The notes under the pieces: generated by a model
The model's database searches: none
What the model saw: the letters and a program-made list of their open reading frames with translations, nothing else
What the model was told of the DNA's origin: nothing
Made by a program: the position numbers and the translations under genes
In this document: piece by piece, positions 32,598 to 42,803 of the stretch
How positions within the stretch are numbered: position 1 is the stretch's first letter
Layout of the letters: the number at the start of each line of letters is the position of its first letter
DNA from: Microcyclospora pomicola
Taxonomy: Eukaryota > Ascomycota > Dothideomycetes > Capnodiales
Assembly: GCA_002786065.1 (NCBI GenBank)
Contig: NHNY01000005.1
Location: 434,001-498,000 of the forward strand
DNA: 64,000 nt
Direction: 5' to 3'

Positions 32598-34535
32598 TCA
32601 AGAGCTGCAAGAACACTGCATCGCCCTCTGATATCTAGGCACATCTCCACAGAACCGCTCTTCCTCCTTCGCATCCCAACCCCAACTATCCTCAAATGGC
32701 GACAGTGCCATATCCATGACCTTGCCCAGGATCTCTCGCTCCCCCTTCTTCTCCACCCGCTCGATCAGCTCGTCCAAGATCCACGAGCGAGGCACAAAGT
32801 TCGGGTTGACTGCCTTCATCGCCGCGAATCGCTCATGCATGGCTTCTTTGGTCGCCGGCCAGTCTTCCACCACTCTCACGCGCCACTTTTCCAGCCAGTT
32901 CGCGATTCGTGCGCGTGCGTCGGCCTCGCTGCCCACAGTCCCGGTCAACCCTTCGTGATGGAAGAAGCGGCCAGCGATCTCCTTGCGCTTCTCATCGGTG
33001 TCAATCTCCTCGTAGCTGATGGAGCTCAAACGCCGGAATGTGTGGTTGAAGTCGAGCTCGAGCGCTTCTAGAGTGTCAAGCAGTTCAGAGTAGAGTTCAG
33101 AGAAGTCGGAGGGTTTGCAAGTCTTGAGACCCAGTCGTGCGGTCATCAGACGTTTGTATTCTGCCAAGAAGACGGTTTTGTACTCCTCTCCGACCTGCTG
33201 GATGAGCGTTTCCGCGCGCTTGACCAAGTCGTCGACGAAGTCCTTGCTCACCCCATCTTCAACGAACTCCTTCTCGTCGCAACGTGATCCAGCACCAATC
33301 AACTCTCCAAGACTCTCGCCAAGTCGAACCATGTTCCACCAGATGATGGATGGCTGGTTCTTGTACGAGTAGCGCAGCATGTGATCATCATGGTTCGGGG
33401 TGTAGTTCGGGTCAAAGTTGTCCAAGAAAGCAAAAGGCCCGAAGTCAATCGACAATCCTAGGACTGATGTGTTGTCGGTGTTCAGCACTCCATTTGTGAA
33501 AGCATAGGCCTGCCAGTGCGCCACCATCTTTGCATTGCGCCTTACGATCTCGCGGTACAATCGTGTGAAGCGGTTTTCTTCCATTTCGGCAGATCCCTGA
33601 ATCTCATCCTTTCCAACACCACGTACAGGCTCGAGGGTGTCCTGCTCCTCACTCGATGCTAGCTTGCCCGGAAGCGATTCCCAGCCAGGATATACCTCTT
33701 CAGCAACATAGTTGGCAAGCTTCCTGATCAACACTCGATCGCCTCGTGATCTTGCCAGGTCGAATGTGCCTATCCTCAGCCACGTCTGTGCAAATCTCGC
33801 AACGACAGCTCCCGGCTCGGTCATTTCTCTCCGAACCCGCGATTCAGGTGCCAACGTCAAACTCAGGGCCCGAGTGGTCGGGATCTTCAACGCATTGAGC
33901 GCCTCACTCACCACGTATTCTCGGATGCTGCTTCGTAGCACTGCTTTGCCATCTGCGAACCTCGAGTATGGTGTCTTACCAGCTCCTTTCAGCTGCACTT
34001 CGTACCTCACGTCGGTGGCGGGATTTGTGGTCTCGAATAGTGAGATAGCTCTCCCATCACCCAGCTGACCAGCCCATTGCCCGAACTGATACCCTCCATA
34101 GCACTGCGCCCACGGATATATGCTCTGTTCTGCAGGCTCCTGTCCTTCCTCTGATGTAATGATCCTATTCCCAGCCACCGTCTCCACGAAATCGTCGTCC
34201 CTGACCGACTCGGGATCGATCGCCAAATCCCTCAACGCCGCCTTCGACACCCCCAGCAATTCCGGCTTCTCGATCTGCTCGGGCCGGACGAATGTGTACG
34301 CTGCATTGCGGACCATGCGCGGGCCCAGCTTGGTGCGCTCGGCGGTGTGTGACGATGCAGGCGTCGGGTATGCTGCATCGGCAGGCAGCTTCTGGGTGAA
34401 GTTGTTGGTTTTGGGGAGATCGCGAATGCTGAATGTTTGGGACGACCCGGGAGGGTGGTGCCCGTTGCTGAGATGATTGGCCATTTGTGCGAGTCGAGCG
34501 GGCAATGCTTGGGGCCGCGCGCTGTTGCGGAGCAT
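32598..34535 (-). CDS. FMP40: mitochondrial protein adenylyltransferase SelO (Fmp40)
   Basis: A single exon encodes 645 residues. SelO pseudokinases transfer AMP to Ser/Thr/Tyr of target proteins and take part in redox regulation in mitochondria. Family motifs seen are CYGGYQFGQWAGQLGDGRA, EVQLKGAGKTPYSRFADG, SSIREYVVSEALNALKIPT, HWQAYAFTNGVLNTDNTSV with the metal-binding Asn-Asp, and SIDFGPFAFLDNFDPNY. The start MLRNSARPQALPARLAQ is Arg-rich and free of acids, which fits a mitochondrial presequence. The C-terminus is CSCSS, with Cys three from the end at the place where animal SelO carries selenocysteine. Confidence 0.94.
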   Translation of the reverse strand: MLRNSARPQALPARLAQMANHLSNGHHPPGSSQTFSIRDLPKTNNFTQKLPADAAYPTPASSHTAERTKLGPRMVRNAAYTFVRPEQIEKPELLGVSKAALRDLAIDPESVRDDDFVETVAGNRIITSEEGQEPAEQSIYPWAQCYGGYQFGQWAGQLGDGRAISLFETTNPATDVRYEVQLKGAGKTPYSRFADGKAVLRSSIREYVVSEALNALKIPTTRALSLTLAPESRVRREMTEPGAVVARFAQTWLRIGTFDLARSRGDRVLIRKLANYVAEEVYPGWESLPGKLASSEEQDTLEPVRGVGKDEIQGSAEMEENRFTRLYREIVRRNAKMVAHWQAYAFTNGVLNTDNTSVLGLSIDFGPFAFLDNFDPNYTPNHDDHMLRYSYKNQPSIIWWNMVRLGESLGELIGAGSRCDEKEFVEDGVSKDFVDDLVKRAETLIQQVGEEYKTVFLAEYKRLMTARLGLKTCKPSDFSELYSELLDTLEALELDFNHTFRRLSSISYEEIDTDEKRKEIAGRFFHHEGLTGTVGSEADARARIANWLEKWRVRVVEDWPATKEAMHERFAAMKAVNPNFVPRSWILDELIERVEKKGEREILGKVMDMALSPFEDSWGWDAKEEERFCGDVPRYQRAMQCSCSS

Positions 34536-35028
34536 GAACGTTCGATTGTGGAAGGAGTGGAAGGCAATTGTAGGGTATTAAAGACAGCAAAGAAGTGGAC
34601 GGAATAATATCTGCTTGAAGAATGCAAACATGTACAGTGGTTTGCCTCTTTCGTGATCTGCGATGATGGCATAATCATATGCCGAAGCGGGAGAGACCCT
34701 TGCTGTCGGTTGACCGGAAGCTTGCCCTAGCTCTGCTCGGTAAAGTTCTCAGTGCTTCAATATATCTATAGGTAACTACCTTAGGCTTAAAGATATTTTG
34801 AAATGTCACATTCTAAGATGAACCCGCCCATAATGGAAGGTTGTTCGCGGGATGACATTCTTCCAACATCTCCTGGACACACGCTGAGGAGCAAGGACTG
34901 GCTGGCAGGGCAATTTATTTCTCCTTGAATACCACTGAACTTGTCCTACAGATCTGGCAGATTGATAGCGGCCGTGGCTATCACTGTCTTTAGCTTCATT
35001 TCCTTCGGGTCTACGGTTTCTACACCAC
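34536..35028. other. intergenic
   Basis: This 493-bp spacer covers the SelO promoter side and the 3' side of the next minus-strand gene. It has a short AT-rich patch near 34750-34810. Nothing else is recognised. Confidence 0.4.
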
Positions 35029-35988
35029 CTACTTCTTGTCATCGCCATACAGCCCCTGAGCCCTCTTCTTCAGCTCCTCCACGGTCGCATCTCCCGCCCA
35101 CCCCTTGGAGGTCAACGTCAGCAGATCCCGTGCCTCGATATCCTCCTTCATGCCGAGCAGCTCATCCACATCCCAGTTGGCCCATAGAAACCGTCCGTTG
35201 AGCGACCTAGCCTCCGAGTTCGTAGCCAGCCACACGCAGAACCCCGCCGGCAGTTCTGCTGCATCCGGCGAGTTGGGCGCCTTGCCACCTGCATGCTGCT
35301 TGGCCAGATCCGTCGCCACGCGACCTGGCTGGATGTTGAACACCTTCCACGACGGGTTCTCATGATGCACATACTCCAGCGCCTTGGCCAGCGCCAGCTT
35401 CGACGTCGAGTACGCCGCCATGCTCTGGGCGAATGGAATATGCGCGCCGCCCGACGAGACGTTGATGATGGTGCGCGCGGCCTGCGGTGAGTGCTTCTGG
35501 TTCGCGCGCAGGAAGCTCTGCGTGACGATGAGCGGGCCCTTGACGTTCAGCTCGTAGGCGCGCCAGAAACCGTCAATGTCGACATCCATGATAGACCCGA
35601 CGCCATGCAGCCCTCCGGCATTGTTGACCAGGACGTCCGGAACGTGTCCGTCGAAATGCGCAATCGCCGACTCCATCGCGCTCATCACCTGCGGCTGCAT
35701 CATGATGTCGGCGATAGCGACGAAGGTCTCGGTCTTGCCATCGCTGGCCGTCTTGATGAGCTCCGCGGTCTCGTCGAGAGTCGCCTGCGTGCGTCCCAGC
35801 AGCGTGATGCCGGTGGCATGTGCGCGGGCGAACGCGAGGGCGATCGCACGTCCAATGCCGCGGCCGCCGCCTGTGATGAAGATGTATTTCCCCGAGCAGT
35901 CGAGAGCGGGCGTGGACGGGTCGATGGACGGGTATTGCTCATGGTGGTAGGTAGGCGTGAACGAGGGCCAGAGTGGCTGGGCGGGCAT
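35029..35988 (-). CDS. short-chain dehydrogenase/reductase
   Basis: A single exon encodes 319 residues. The frame extends upstream to 36045, but that codon is TTG, so the ATG at 35988 (MPAQPLWPSF) is chosen. The classical SDR signature is complete: the TGGGRGIG cofactor motif at about 39-46, NNAGG near 122, a catalytic Ser in INVSSGGAHIPF, and Tyr193 and Lys197 in AAYSTSKLALAKAL. It uses NAD(P)H. The substrate is unknown and no cluster neighbours are seen. It is cytosolic by absence of signals. Confidence 0.9.
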   Translation of the reverse strand: MPAQPLWPSFTPTYHHEQYPSIDPSTPALDCSGKYIFITGGGRGIGRAIALAFARAHATGITLLGRTQATLDETAELIKTASDGKTETFVAIADIMMQPQVMSAMESAIAHFDGHVPDVLVNNAGGLHGVGSIMDVDIDGFWRAYELNVKGPLIVTQSFLRANQKHSPQAARTIINVSSGGAHIPFAQSMAAYSTSKLALAKALEYVHHENPSWKVFNIQPGRVATDLAKQHAGGKAPNSPDAAELPAGFCVWLATNSEARSLNGRFLWANWDVDELLGMKEDIEARDLLTLTSKGWAGDATVEELKKRAQGLYGDDKK

Positions 35989-36653
35989 CTTCACTGGTCG
36001 TCCTTGGGGCGCAGCTGGATGGAGGCGATGGGCGATGGAGCACAAGTCTGATCAAGCGAAGTGGTGCATGGCCCCGACGTCTTGCACGAGCTCTCGATGA
36101 TAGGTAGCTTATATACTCTCGCTTGCGTCCGGCCTTTATGATCGGACTTTGCGCTCGTCTACGGACCTGGTCAGTCTGCATGTCGTGGACGTCGTGTTGC
36201 ATGGCTTCTGATGTATACGCGGTCTTGCTGCTGCCCGGGGATTGTTCGGATTTTGCGGTGTTAACGCTATCAATGGCTGAAGGGATCGTGGTGCGCGCGT
36301 CTTGTCGTCGGTGGCTTGAGATCGGCTAGAACGTGGCATTCCGATCTTCTCGACAGGAGCACTGTGCTGCGATAGCTACTGATGGGCCGGGAATAGAGCC
36401 TTCGGTGATAGATGAAAGACTAGCAGCTACACAACCTACCCTTGGGTTATCTATCGTCTTCCCCAACACACACAAGTGACCTTGGTGGGCTCAATATGTA
36501 GACATCTGTAGAAATGCATAGCGGAGAAGATACGCATATTTGCGCTGTTGGATCCAAGCCATCCATCGCCCTTGGAAGCGGCATGTTTCATGACAATGCT
36601 CCCCACATCTTGTGCTCCGTGTGTTGCCTTGCAAAAACTCCCCAGCACCGTCG
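35989..36653. other. intergenic
   Basis: This 665-bp spacer lies between two minus-strand genes (SDR promoter side, YHM2 3' side). No RNA gene, repeat or coding-like frame is recognised. Confidence 0.4.
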
Positions 36654-37729
36654 CTAATGCTTCGCAGTCACCTTCTCGCCCGTCGCCGCCTCGACCATCT
36701 CCTTGGCCACGTCGCCGAGCGCGACCATGCACACGGTCTGCCACACGCCCAGGCCGATACGCGGGGCGACACCACGGTAGAGACCCTTGAAGCCGTTCTG
36801 GCCGTAGATGTAGCGGAAGGTGTTGCCGACCGTCATCTTCTTGGGGCGGTTCGGGTCCTCCTTCTTCGACTGCATCTCCACACGGATGACCTCGATGGGC
36901 TGGTTCCAGGCGCTGAGACCACCGCCAATACCCGATGCGAGGATCTTCTCGCCGACGGCAAGCTTGTCCTTTTCGCCCTTGCCGGTGAAGGAACGAATGC
37001 TGTCCTCACTGTTTGAGACCAGATTAGCTTTAGTTCGCTAGATAGACAATAATCTGTGCGAACTTACGCAACACGGCTCAAACCGAATCTGCTTCCCCAG
37101 TTCGTGACCTGGCGGACAGCGACAGCGTTGACACCCTTGTTGATACCCGCGATACCCTCACGTCGGTAGATATCCATGAACGTCGCCATGGTACCGGGGA
37201 CCTTCTGACCCGACGCCGCCGCACGGTGCTTGGTCATTTCCACCGTCTTCATGCACGTGCAGAAGCCCATGGTGGCATAGGCCTGTGCCAGACCACCGGC
37301 CATGCCACCGCTGATGCCGGAGACGAAGTCGCTGCCGCCCGCGGCGCGCACGTAGTACTCGGCCTCGGAGGCGACGAAGAGCAGCACCGCACCCTTGGTG
37401 GAGGCTTCGATCCAGGCCCAGGGGATCAGACCCTGGTAGACTAATCCGCGACACACACATCAGCAGGTGTCGCTTATGCGCCGGAGAAGCGCGTGAGAGG
37501 GTCGTCGAAACTTACAGCCAAAGATACCACCACGGCTCCAGACGCGCGCGACCGCACCGGCCATGCCATCTCCGCGATTGGCAGCCATGGTCGTCTTCAT
37601 GACCTCCAGCGGCTGGCCGAGCGTGGTGACCTCGAACATGTTCAAGCCGGCGCCGAGCAGCAAGTTGGAGAACTTGACCGGTGGCTTCTCCAGCTTCTTG
37701 GGCTTTCCATCGCCGACGATTGCGGACAT
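36654..37729 (-). CDS. YHM2: mitochondrial carrier YHM2 (citrate/2-oxoglutarate)
   Basis: The exons are 37729-37516, 37440-37068 and 37008-36654, giving 313 residues, the length of yeast Yhm2. All junctions are in phase. It belongs to the mitochondrial carrier family with three repeats. The protein starts [20 protein letters not shown], and the [18 protein letters not shown] segment of repeat one and [19 protein letters not shown] of repeat three are typical. YHM2 exchanges citrate for 2-oxoglutarate across the inner membrane and was also described as a protein bound to mitochondrial DNA. In fungi it supplies cytosolic citrate and NADPH. It shares pathway logic with the citrate synthase gene 2 kb away. 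Confidence 0.93.
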
Positions 37730-38866
37730 CGCTGAGGTGGGTGTGGTAGGACGGGGGGGCCGGACCAAGGCGAGACGGTGGCTTCTTTGCCGGAGTGTGA
37801 GGTGGATGGGCACGGAGGGTGCTGTTGTGGGATGAGAGTGGAGAGTAAGAGAAGCGAAAGTATTTCGTGGACGACTTATTAGTATGATGGAGAGCGATAC
37901 GATAGGGAGGTCACAAATGTGGTTGGGATGGGCGAGAGCTAGGCGGCTTGCGGATACCCGATCGGCGGCCAAGTCAGCTCCAGACAACGGGGGATGGGCT
38001 CATACGCCGAGGTGCTGCTCCCGGCTGCTCTACCAGCTCAAACAATCATTCTTTCTATCATGTTATTCGAATTCATTCTTGGATAGATCACATATGAATC
38101 GGGCTACAGGCACAGAAGGTCAAGCATTCTCCTCAGAAATGAATGCCGTGACACGGTAGTGATATCTGCTATCTGACCATACGGTGACTGTCACTGTAAT
38201 CATCCCAAGCCCTCCCAAGCCTCTCGTCAGGACCGTACGTTTTTTATCATCCCACGGTCCCTGACTCTCACCCTGATTCTCAGCCGCTCATCATTCCCTC
38301 TAATCATGGCGGAAAGAAATCATCAGCCGCATTTCCCAGCGGCTCCAATGCCCAAACCAGGATATAAATAACATGGTGCAGCGCTGGAAGCAATAAGGAA
38401 CGTGTTGACCGTTGAGGTCATCCACGATTCAACGTCCCAAGGGTACTGTAAGCAGACTGGCAGGGCGGCGCCAAGAGACGATACATAGAGGTCCAGGGGA
38501 AGTCCACAGTGCCTCTATGTAGGAGACGTTGCTGAATGCATTATCGTTGCCGGCTGACTTCTCGCCTGTGAATGTATTGTACATATGGTCATGTTTGAAG
38601 AAGAGCTCTATCCGAGACTCCGATCGACATGCACATTCTCAGGAAGTCAGAGTTGCGGATCGCAGAGAGAGATGCATAGTTATCGACCGGAGTCTCGGAT
38701 GTCTCTGCAAGCTTGTTACATGTTGTATGTCAGATGCCTTGAATGTTCGTAGATCTTCTCGACGATGTATTCTTGAGGACATCATTGCAACGGCAGGGGA
38801 GGTGTAGGCATTGACGCAGCAATGAGGCTCATTCATAGACTGTACAGACGTGGTAGTACATCCCCA

Positions 38867-38896
38867 TAGGTACCTTACCAATTCATAAGGTACCTA
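38867..38896. repeat. perfect 11-bp inverted repeat (hairpin)
   Basis: TAGGTACCTTA at 38867-38877 faces its exact reverse complement TAAGGTACCTA at 38886-38896 across an 8-base loop. Each arm contains the KpnI-type palindrome GGTACC. It lies directly at the 3' end of the coding-like minus-strand frame and could be a transcript hairpin or a factor-binding site. Confidence 0.6.
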
Positions 38897-39225
38897 CATA
38901 CCATGCTCTTCGACCTTGATGTATGCAGCAGCGTGTCCCATAAATTACCTTCCTACATAACACAGGTTCCCAAAGATCCCACCTCACCATCTCCTTCCAG
39001 CGCATCGCAAGTCCCAAAAACCCGTCCACCTTAACCGAAACAGGACCGATTCCTTCTGGTTGTCCAATTCGCAAGATCGGCAATCCCACCAGCTCCGGGC
39101 GATCGAGAACAGCCATGGTCCATGGAAAATGCGCATATGCACCTCGGGATGTCCTTTCTTGGTTTCCCGGCGTCTGCTCCAATGTAGGAGGAGGGAATGG
39201 AAAAGACGACGGGGAGTTTGAACGG
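38883..39225 (-). CDS. possible exon of an unassembled small gene
   Basis: The minus-strand frame is open from about 39225 (just after a TCATAG that could be an acceptor) to the stop at 38883. It reads like real protein, for example SRGAYAHFPWTMAVLDRPEL and GPVSVKVDGFLGLAMRWKEM. The first ATG is at 39116, but the part before it also looks coding. A possible upstream exon starts near 39383 (MQRTLQPASILHERT), but I could not prove the join. No family is recognised. It could be a lineage-specific gene or a relic. Confidence 0.35.
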
Positions 39226-39821
39226 GATGGTCTATGACAGCTCTCGTTGCTTGATGGAGGATGTGCTAAGTTAAGTAAGGTGGAGACCTAAGTTATAGAA
39301 AGATGCCGGACCCCGAAGCTGTGAGACGCGGCGTTCGTACGTTCATGTAGGATGCTGGCAGGTTGAAGCGTACGCTGCATGATCGTTCCATTGCAATTCC
39401 GAGTCTCTCTAGAGGAGCAGCGATCACAGAGGAGGCTGAGTTACCTTACAATATCTAGGTTTCAACAGCGGATTGGACAGCAGGCAGTAAGGATAATGGT
39501 GCTGAGATCGTCAAGTGTTGTTACAAATTTAAATAGTTGCATTTGAAAAACAAAGGAGAAAGTTATGCTCGTTTCCCAAACCGCCTGCTCCTCTCCGCTC
39601 TAGTTTGTGTATCGCTTTGCATTCACTGCTGGGTACATAACCTCGCATCGTAGACAGGGACGGCAAAACCGTCCGTAGGTACAGATCTTCAGCTGGTGTC
39701 AACTTGCCATGACGGGAAGTTTATCGATATGTTTCTCGCTCGCACCTTGTCTGTCTCTGCCGTAGCTGGAGCAAGACGCACACTACCTGTGTATACCACA
39801 CGGTTCTCTTGCTTGGTTAAT

Positions 39822-41337
39822 TTACAACTTGGCGCCGACAAGCTTGGCCCATGCCTCAGTGCTGAAAGACTTGGGACGCTCGATTGGTGCACCGACAGCA
39901 CGGTCGATGATGAGTTGTGGCAGGACACCAATGGCACGGCTCACACCGAACAGGACGGTGTAGAAGTTTTGCTCGGTCAGGCCGTAGTACTGGAGAAGCA
40001 CACCGGAGTGAGCGTCAACGTTGGGGTAAGGGTTCTTGGTCTTGCCGTGCTCGGTGAGGACACCAGGGGCGATCTTGTAGACTTGTGACACAAGCTTGAA
40101 CATGGGGTCGTCTCCGAGATGCTTGAGCGCAAACTCGCGCTGGGACACGTAACGTGGGTCAGTCTTGCGGAGCACAGCGTGGCCGTAACCTGGTACGACA
40201 CGGCCGGACTTGAGGGTGTCCCAGAGGTACTTGGTGATGTTCTCATCAGACAGATCTGAGCCAACCACCTTCTTCATCTCCTGGAGCCAGTTGAGCACCT
40301 CCTGGTTGGCAAGACCGTGGAGAGGACCAGCGAGACCGTTCAAGCCAGCGGCAAGGGACAACATGGGGGAGGAAAGCGCAGAGCCGACCAAGTGTGTGGT
40401 GTGGGCAGAGACGTTACCACCCTCGTGGTCGGAGTGGATGGTCAAGTAGAGGCGCATGAGCTCGACAAAGTCCGAGTTGTCTGCAAAGCCAAGCTGGTTG
40501 GCCAAGTTGTAACCGTAATCCTTGTCCTTTTGCACAGCTGGGACCTTGCCATCCTTGAAGACGTTGCGGTAGATACGGGCTGCGATGGTGGGCAGCTTGG
40601 CAATGAGGTCCATGCTGTCCTCGAAGGTGTGCTCCCAGTACTCGGCCTTCTTCATGCCCTTTGCGTAGGCCTTGGAGAAGGCAGACTCGTGCTCGAGAGC
40701 AGTCACGGCGAGGGAGAACTGCGCCATGGGGTGGAGGTCGGATGGGCAGCGGTCGATCAGCTCGGTGATGAAGGATGGCACATCGGAGCGAGCAGCCCAC
40801 TCAGCGGAAAGGTCGCGGACCTGCTGTTCAGAGGGGACCTCGCCGGTGAGGAGGAGCCAGAAGAGACCTTCTGGGAGAGGCTCCGAGCCACCGGGGGCTT
40901 TGGGAAGAAGCTCCTGGCATTCTGGGATGGTCTTGCCGCGGAATCGGATACCCTCCTCCGAGTCGAGAACGGAACCTTCCCACACCAATGACTTGATGCC
41001 ACGGGCACCTCCGTATACTTGGTCAAGCGTGACCTCGCCGACGACCTTGTTGCCGTAGTCCTTGCGCAGCTTCTTGATCTGGTCGATCTTCTCGGGAAGT
41101 GATGCGGCGAAGGTCTCTTTTAGGGACTGGAGAGGGCATTCTGTCAGCCTTTGCCTTAGGGTGCGCCGATGCGTGTGGCACGCATATGCTCGGTGGATCG
41201 ATAGAACTTACTGCGCTCTTGCTGGGGGTAGCGTAGGTGCGCGACACGTTGAAGGCCGTCCTTTGAGTCCAGCTGTTGGTGGAAGGCTGTGCCATTGCAC
41301 GGCGGAGGGCAGTGCGGGAGACGTTGTGAAGAGCCAT
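39822..41337 (-). CDS. citrate synthase, mitochondrial, with C-terminal AKL
   Basis: The exons are 41337-41212 and 41126-39822, giving 476 residues, in phase. The enzyme condenses acetyl-CoA and oxaloacetate in the TCA cycle. The first about 40 residues ([17 protein letters not shown] and on) are an Arg-rich, acid-free presequence for mitochondria. The catalytic histidines and active-site regions are seen in [18 protein letters not shown] and [17 protein letters not shown], and the catalytic Asp in [14 protein letters not shown]. The last three residues are AKL, which fits the PTS1 peroxisomal signal, so dual targeting to mitochondria and peroxisomes is possible. Confidence 0.97.
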
Positions 41338-42803
41338 GGCGGCGGATGGGCGAGCAAGGATGATATGGAGGGAGAGGTGCGTCGGACAGCAGCGCTACTG
41401 GTCTGATGAATAATAGAGAGGAGGATGGAGGTGATGAATCGAGGTGTTGGTGAGATGCCAGAAGCGTAAGATTTCCGAAAAAGCACCGCCGAACAAAGCT
41501 ATCGGAAGGTGGAGCACAGACGCGTGAGACGTTGGTTGAGTGGCTCCGGAAGGGGAAGCAATAATAGTATGTGCATGGAGCAATTCTCCGTCTACTACAG
41601 TACTACTTTACACATCTATTCAACGCATACAGCAGCATCGCCTGCAAGTATAGGTAGGCGCAATACCGTTCGATACGCGCCTCAACATACGGTGCCTATA
41701 ACAATGGTTGTGGTCCAACGGCATACTCTGGTATACCGTGCACGTCGTGAACTCGTCTCCCTCCACTCTCTCCGCAGAAATCGGACCATCTAGGGTATCA
41801 CATGCAATCCCGCGGTGAACCTGTCACACCTGCGCATGCCTTCTGCCCTCAAGGTGTCGTAATCGTCAACTCTCAGCACCCCCATTCTCTTGCGCATCGC
41901 TGGGTGCTCCGATCTCTGCCGGTGAATTCTTTGTTGCGGCTGAATCTCGGCTCGGCGGTTGCTTGCCGTACACATTATTACTCTAGCCGGACTGGGCGAT
42001 GCTTGCACGTGCACCAGCCACCTTCACCCATCAATTTCTGGTCATCTCCCTGTGTTTCTCCCCTTCCACCCACCATCATTCCATTTTCATCGACCATCTC
42101 CCGACCACGACCTTCTCGATAGAGCATCCCTCCTGCCTTCAACACGACCACTCGATCTGCTTCGAGCCGACCGACGATCCGTTTTGGTGCTGCGCGAAGA
42201 AGAGTACAAGAGGACCTTTTTCGAGTATACCCACATTAGTGCGCTTGCGACAGGACTTCCAAGTACAATCACTTTACACCATAATCCATCAGGAAGACAT
42301 CAGGTTCCTGAGTCTGCCTCATTCGCACATCGACGTCCTAGGCACGCTCGTGATAACCTGGTAGCTGCGTTCTGATCGTGCAGGCCTTGCAAGAAAACTG
42401 CTCGCTTGCGCATAATACGCACTTGCTCTGTCTGTCGTAAGACTGCTTGTGATCATCAAAACTCACCCAACACGTCAAGGTAGACTTATAATCCCATCAC
42501 CAACTATAATCACTGGAACCTCAGTACTGGTACCACCTCTGGACTAGCAGTAAAAGGCAGGCAACTGTTCTTGCAAAGAGCTACTATCATCTGCTCCATC
42601 ATAGGTCCTCATCTGCCTGTGATCTAGGTTGAAACTTCGCCACTGGTAGCATTCTACGCACTCGATCAGTCGTTGCATAAAGTTCTCCATAAGACTTTCC
42701 TCGCATAGTCGTGGTGGGCATATATGTGAAGTAGAGGAGCCTTACCCATCGATAGAAACAGTAGTCCATCAGGAGTCGCCAGAGTAGACGGTCATCCGAC
42801 AAC
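41338..42803. other. divergent spacer, long leader of the Nrd1-type gene
   Basis: The 1.47 kb lie between divergent genes, so both promoters are here. A C/T-rich stretch (about 42000-42130) sits about 700 bp upstream of the Nrd1-type start, and several short ATG-started frames lie between. A long leader with upstream ORFs is possible. I recognise no other feature. Confidence 0.4.

Larger units (their letters stand above)
37730..39821. other. long spacer with a coding-like exon and an inverted repeat
   Basis: The 2.1-kb region is the promoter side of YHM2 and the 3' side of citrate synthase. It contains a protein-like minus-strand frame (38883-39225) and an 11-bp perfect inverted repeat (38867-38896), both described separately. 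The remainder shows nothing recognisable. Confidence 0.4.
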
